DNA from: Sphagnum magellanicum
Taxonomy: Eukaryota; Streptophyta; Sphagnopsida; Sphagnales; Sphagnaceae
Assembly (NCBI GenBank): GCA_021904315.1
Contig: CM038921.1
Coordinates: 11,190,146-11,254,145 of the forward strand
Direction of reading: 5' to 3'
DNA: 64,000 nt
The position numbers and the translations under genes are program-made. The notes beneath the pieces are model-generated. The model ran no database searches and was not told the origin of the DNA. It worked only from the letters and a program-made list of their open reading frames with translations. Shown here piece by piece: positions 61,094-64,000 of the stretch. The stretch's first letter is position 1. Each line of letters begins with the position of its first letter.

Positions 61094-61379
61094 ATTTGGG
61101 GAAGAGATGGATATTGACAAATGCAGGGCAACAACAAGGTTTGGAAGGTACCAGTTTGCTGGATCAGCAACTTTCAGAGGTACAAAGACTTGGCTTGGAA
61201 GGTAGTTACATTTCTGCCTTCTCCTTGGATAGGGTAGAGCAGCCGGTGAGCAAACACTTAAGGGTTCGGAGAGCTGATGCATCTCAGATGTTGTTCCATT
61301 GCAACAAGAGCTTGAATAAAAGTTGTAGAGCTAAGAGTTGCACATCCAAAGGCGCTTGAATCATAGAAAAAGCTCAAGA

Positions 61380-61819
61380 AATGAGCAAGTTATACATATT
61401 TTAGTGTCAGGGGGTCAAAAACTCATCAAGAAAATTCCTTGATCATTCAACAATGCATGAACATCATCCCGCTCATGCATGAACAAATGTTCAATGATCC
61501 ATGACTGAACATTACTACCCTCTTCACAAATATTGAATGCATCATAGGGATGAACAGAAAAGGGCACAAAAATATTCATCTTTGGTTTCAACAAACATGA
61601 TTTTTTTTAAATGTTTTTCCAATCAATGGTGACAGGGCAAGAGAGAGCAAAACCCTAATTTCATCACCTGATCTTGGCCATTGTCACCTCTTCCTTCAGC
61701 TACATCTACCAAAATTTTGCGCACATTTTCTCTCTTTGGAGCTCGAATGATCATGATGTTGCTGATACAACTTTCGAATCGAATCACTTAAAGTTCAAAT
61801 ACTTCAAGCTTGCTCCCTT
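61380..61819. other. Spacer, nothing recognised
   Basis: Short stretch between the foldback element and the 142-bp array. No motif or open frame of note. Confidence 0.5.
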
Positions 61820-62770
61820 TTGGCTACAATTACTAACGACCCTCTTGGTCGTTGTGATCTTGATCTTGGTGATCCTCATCTTGCATCTCTTGCTCTTGTA
61901 ATTGTTCACGACCCTCTTGGTTGTAGTCCTCATGTTGATCATCATCTTCCTTTTCCTCTCTCTTGGTTACAACTGTTAGCAACCTTCTTGGTCATCGTGA
62001 TCTAATCTTGGTGGTCCTCATCTTACATCTCTTGTGCTTGTAATTGTTCGTGACCTTTTTGGTTGCGGTCCTCACGTTGATGATCGTCTTCCTTCTCTTC
62101 TTTTTTTGTTGTAACTACTAGTGACCTTCTTAGTTGTTGTGATCTTGATCTTGATGGTTCTTGTCTTGCATCTCTTGTGCGTGTAATTGTTCATGATCCT
62201 CCTAGTCATGGTCTTCATGTTGATCATCATATTTCTTTTCTTCTTTTTTTGCTGCAATCGCTAGCAACCTTCCTGGTCATTGTGATCTTGAACTTCGTGG
62301 TCCTTGTTTTGCATCTCTTGCGCATCCAACTACATTGATTCTTCTGGTCGTGGTATTCATGTTGATCATCATCTTCCTTCTCCTTTCTCTTTGCTATAAT
62401 TATTAGCAACCCTCTTAATCATCATGATTTTGATCTTGGTGATCCTCATCTTGCATATCTTGTGCTTGTAATTACATTCCTCATGGTCATAGTCCTCATG
62501 TTGATATCATCTTCCTTTTCCTCTCTCTTCGCTTTAGCTGCTGACAACCCTCTTGGTCATCATGCTCTTGATCTTGGTGGTCTTCGTCATTTCTTTCTTG
62601 TGCTTGCAACTGTTAACAATCCTCCTAGTCATGATCTTGATATTTGTGGTATTGGTTGTAGTTGCTAGTGATCCTCCTACTTGGGGTCTTGGTTGCAGCT
62701 CCTAGTGATCCTCCTTGTTGTGGTCTTGGTTGCAACTACAAACGATCTTCCTAGTTGGGGTCTTGGTCTA
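61820..62770. repeat. Degenerate tandem repeat, unit about 142 bp, 6-7 copies
   Basis: Each unit runs: (G)(G/C)TACAA-type start, TAGCAACC(C/T)TCTTGGTCAT, GTGATCTTGATCTTGGTG, GTCCTCATCTTGCATCTCTT, GTGCTTGTAATTGTTC, then CATGTTGATCATCATCTTCC and TTTTCCTCTC. Starts fall near 61823, 61965, 62107, 62251, 62392, 62531 and 62654, giving spacings of about 140-144 bp until the last. The right end breaks down into units of about 45 bp (GGTCTTGGTTGCAGCT). Frames through it are repetitive and not genes. Confidence 0.85.
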
Positions 62771-64000
62771 ACGATCCTCCTAAACCTTAAACCCCCCTTC
62801 GTTTGATTTGGTTATTTAGTACAATGAAGTAAGCATGTTGCAATATGACCGTGAGCAAATAATTTAACCTTTCCTTGTAACCTTGCTTCTTATTGTGCTA
62901 GACTAAACCTTGAAAATCTTTTAATTGGAATGATCTTTAGCCCTTGTGCAACCCAAGAAGTTCATAGATGTTCATGTAGATGATGCCTTGCTTCCCTATC
63001 AATTGTTGCAAACCAATTGTATTCAAAATCTACTCTTACATTTTTAATAACTACACATTGAGATGTCCGTTCATCTATAATGAAGTAATTTGCAAATTTT
63101 AAACCTTATTTTCCTCCCTTTCCTTGCGATGTGTTTCCCTAATTACCTCTACAACAACTTTCTCCATAGCCTTCTCATGCATAACTATTAAGTATTTAGC
63201 ATTGGTCACAACATGAGATTGCAAATAGTTTAATAAGGGCTCTTTTCTTCTAGTCTATTTTGTAGGTAGATGAGGGAGCAACAAAAGTTGGTGCATTCTC
63301 ATCGAATTTTAAGTCAAGTTCGAATGAATTTATTCTTCTTGCACTTGCTATTTGATTAAGGTTGTCTAGATTTACTACTAGCTTCTTTAATGGTGAGTTA
63401 TAATTCTTTAAATGTGCAAGCCCCCACACCTAAACCAAACCTTCAAACCCTTATAAATGTTCCATACAACACCCATTACCAAACCCTGACAAATCTATAA
63501 AGTGAAAAAATGGGCTCAAACTTGCAAATTATAAAAACAAATTTATAAAACCAGTCGTAAAAACACCCATCTTCGAACAGCCAAAACAACATCACACACA
63601 CGGGTATCTTTTTTGGGTCAAGTAAACATGCACAACTATTCATCTTGATACCCTATTGCACACATAATAATCTTTAAAGGCATTCAATTATTTTTTTAAA
63701 ATTATGAAACTACCCCTTACACCAATCAGAGAAGAGCCCCCCTAAATAATAAAAGCCAAAAATCAGAACACAAGAAAATTTTGTTGAATTTTTGGTAAAA
63801 GGTACATTAATGAACAACGAAAAGATATTGACTGGCCACTTTCCGTTTGTTCACCCACCAGCCCCTAAATGACAAAAGGTTGTTTTACTTTAATTAAAAA
63901 CTCTAATTTGTTTTTTTCTTTTTTCACTTTTTAAAAAAAAATTTATGTTGGAAAACAAGGCTACCTTCCCCATGGCATTCTCTAAAGATTTATCTTTATT
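62771..64000. other. AT-rich spacer to the window edge
   Basis: No gene, RNA or repeat array recognised. Confidence 0.5.

Noticed and set aside
61087..61359. 90-codon plus-strand frame
   Set aside because: Begins inside the inverted repeat of the foldback element and has no family signature.

Overview
This is nuclear DNA of a land plant. The protein-coding genes are interrupted by many short GT-AG introns, the spacers are AT-rich, and copies of the plant telomere motif TTTAGGG are scattered through introns and spacers. The gene set is plant-specific or plastid-linked: 4-coumarate:CoA ligase, a BIG5-type ARF-GEF, plastid APS reductase and a nodulin-related protein. The APS reductase has nine exons, more than I recall for flowering-plant copies, so a non-flowering plant is possible, but I cannot place the species. 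There are no bacterial operons and no CRISPR array.

Layout. Positions 1-11536 are gene-free and hold a foldback element (54-336), a retroposon-like insertion (about 1129-1381), a 53-bp tandem array (7668-8364) and microsatellites. A 4CL gene (+) lies at 11537-15846 in 8 exons. It converges on a large BIG5-like Sec7 ARF-GEF gene (-) at 17197-30588, modelled here as 33 exons that keep one frame for 1858 residues. A GC-richer minisatellite (about 30870-31680) lies just upstream of the BIG start. The spacer 31700-36250 carries a 644-bp element with terminal inverted repeats. Next come a conserved charged protein of unknown function (+, 36759-39689), APS reductase (+, 42591-46296, 9 exons) and a convergent nodulin-related-like gene (-, 47693-48940) with a TATA box near 49970. 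From 50 kb to the right edge I see no convincing protein gene. That part has two tRNA genes (Gly-GCC and Ala-TGC, both on -), several decayed tandem arrays, a perfect 22-bp hairpin and a 365-bp foldback element.

Functions. The genes do not form one pathway. 4CL activates hydroxycinnamates for phenylpropanoid synthesis. BIG5-like proteins activate ARF GTPases at the trans-Golgi/early endosome. APR reduces APS to sulfite in plastids. The nodulin-related family is linked to stress responses.

Most notable observations: the APS reductase keeps all four Fe-S cysteines and the catalytic cysteine, but its thioredoxin-like redox site reads C-Q-F-S rather than C-x-x-C. The BIG Sec7 domain keeps its catalytic glutamate but has an altered second motif. 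One 123-nt BIG intron is stop-free and in frame. Three separate inverted-repeat (MITE-like) elements and a three-copy A-tailed dispersed repeat are also visible. I found no wholly new multi-gene system. All exon models come from reading splice sites and protein similarity by eye and have not been checked against transcripts.
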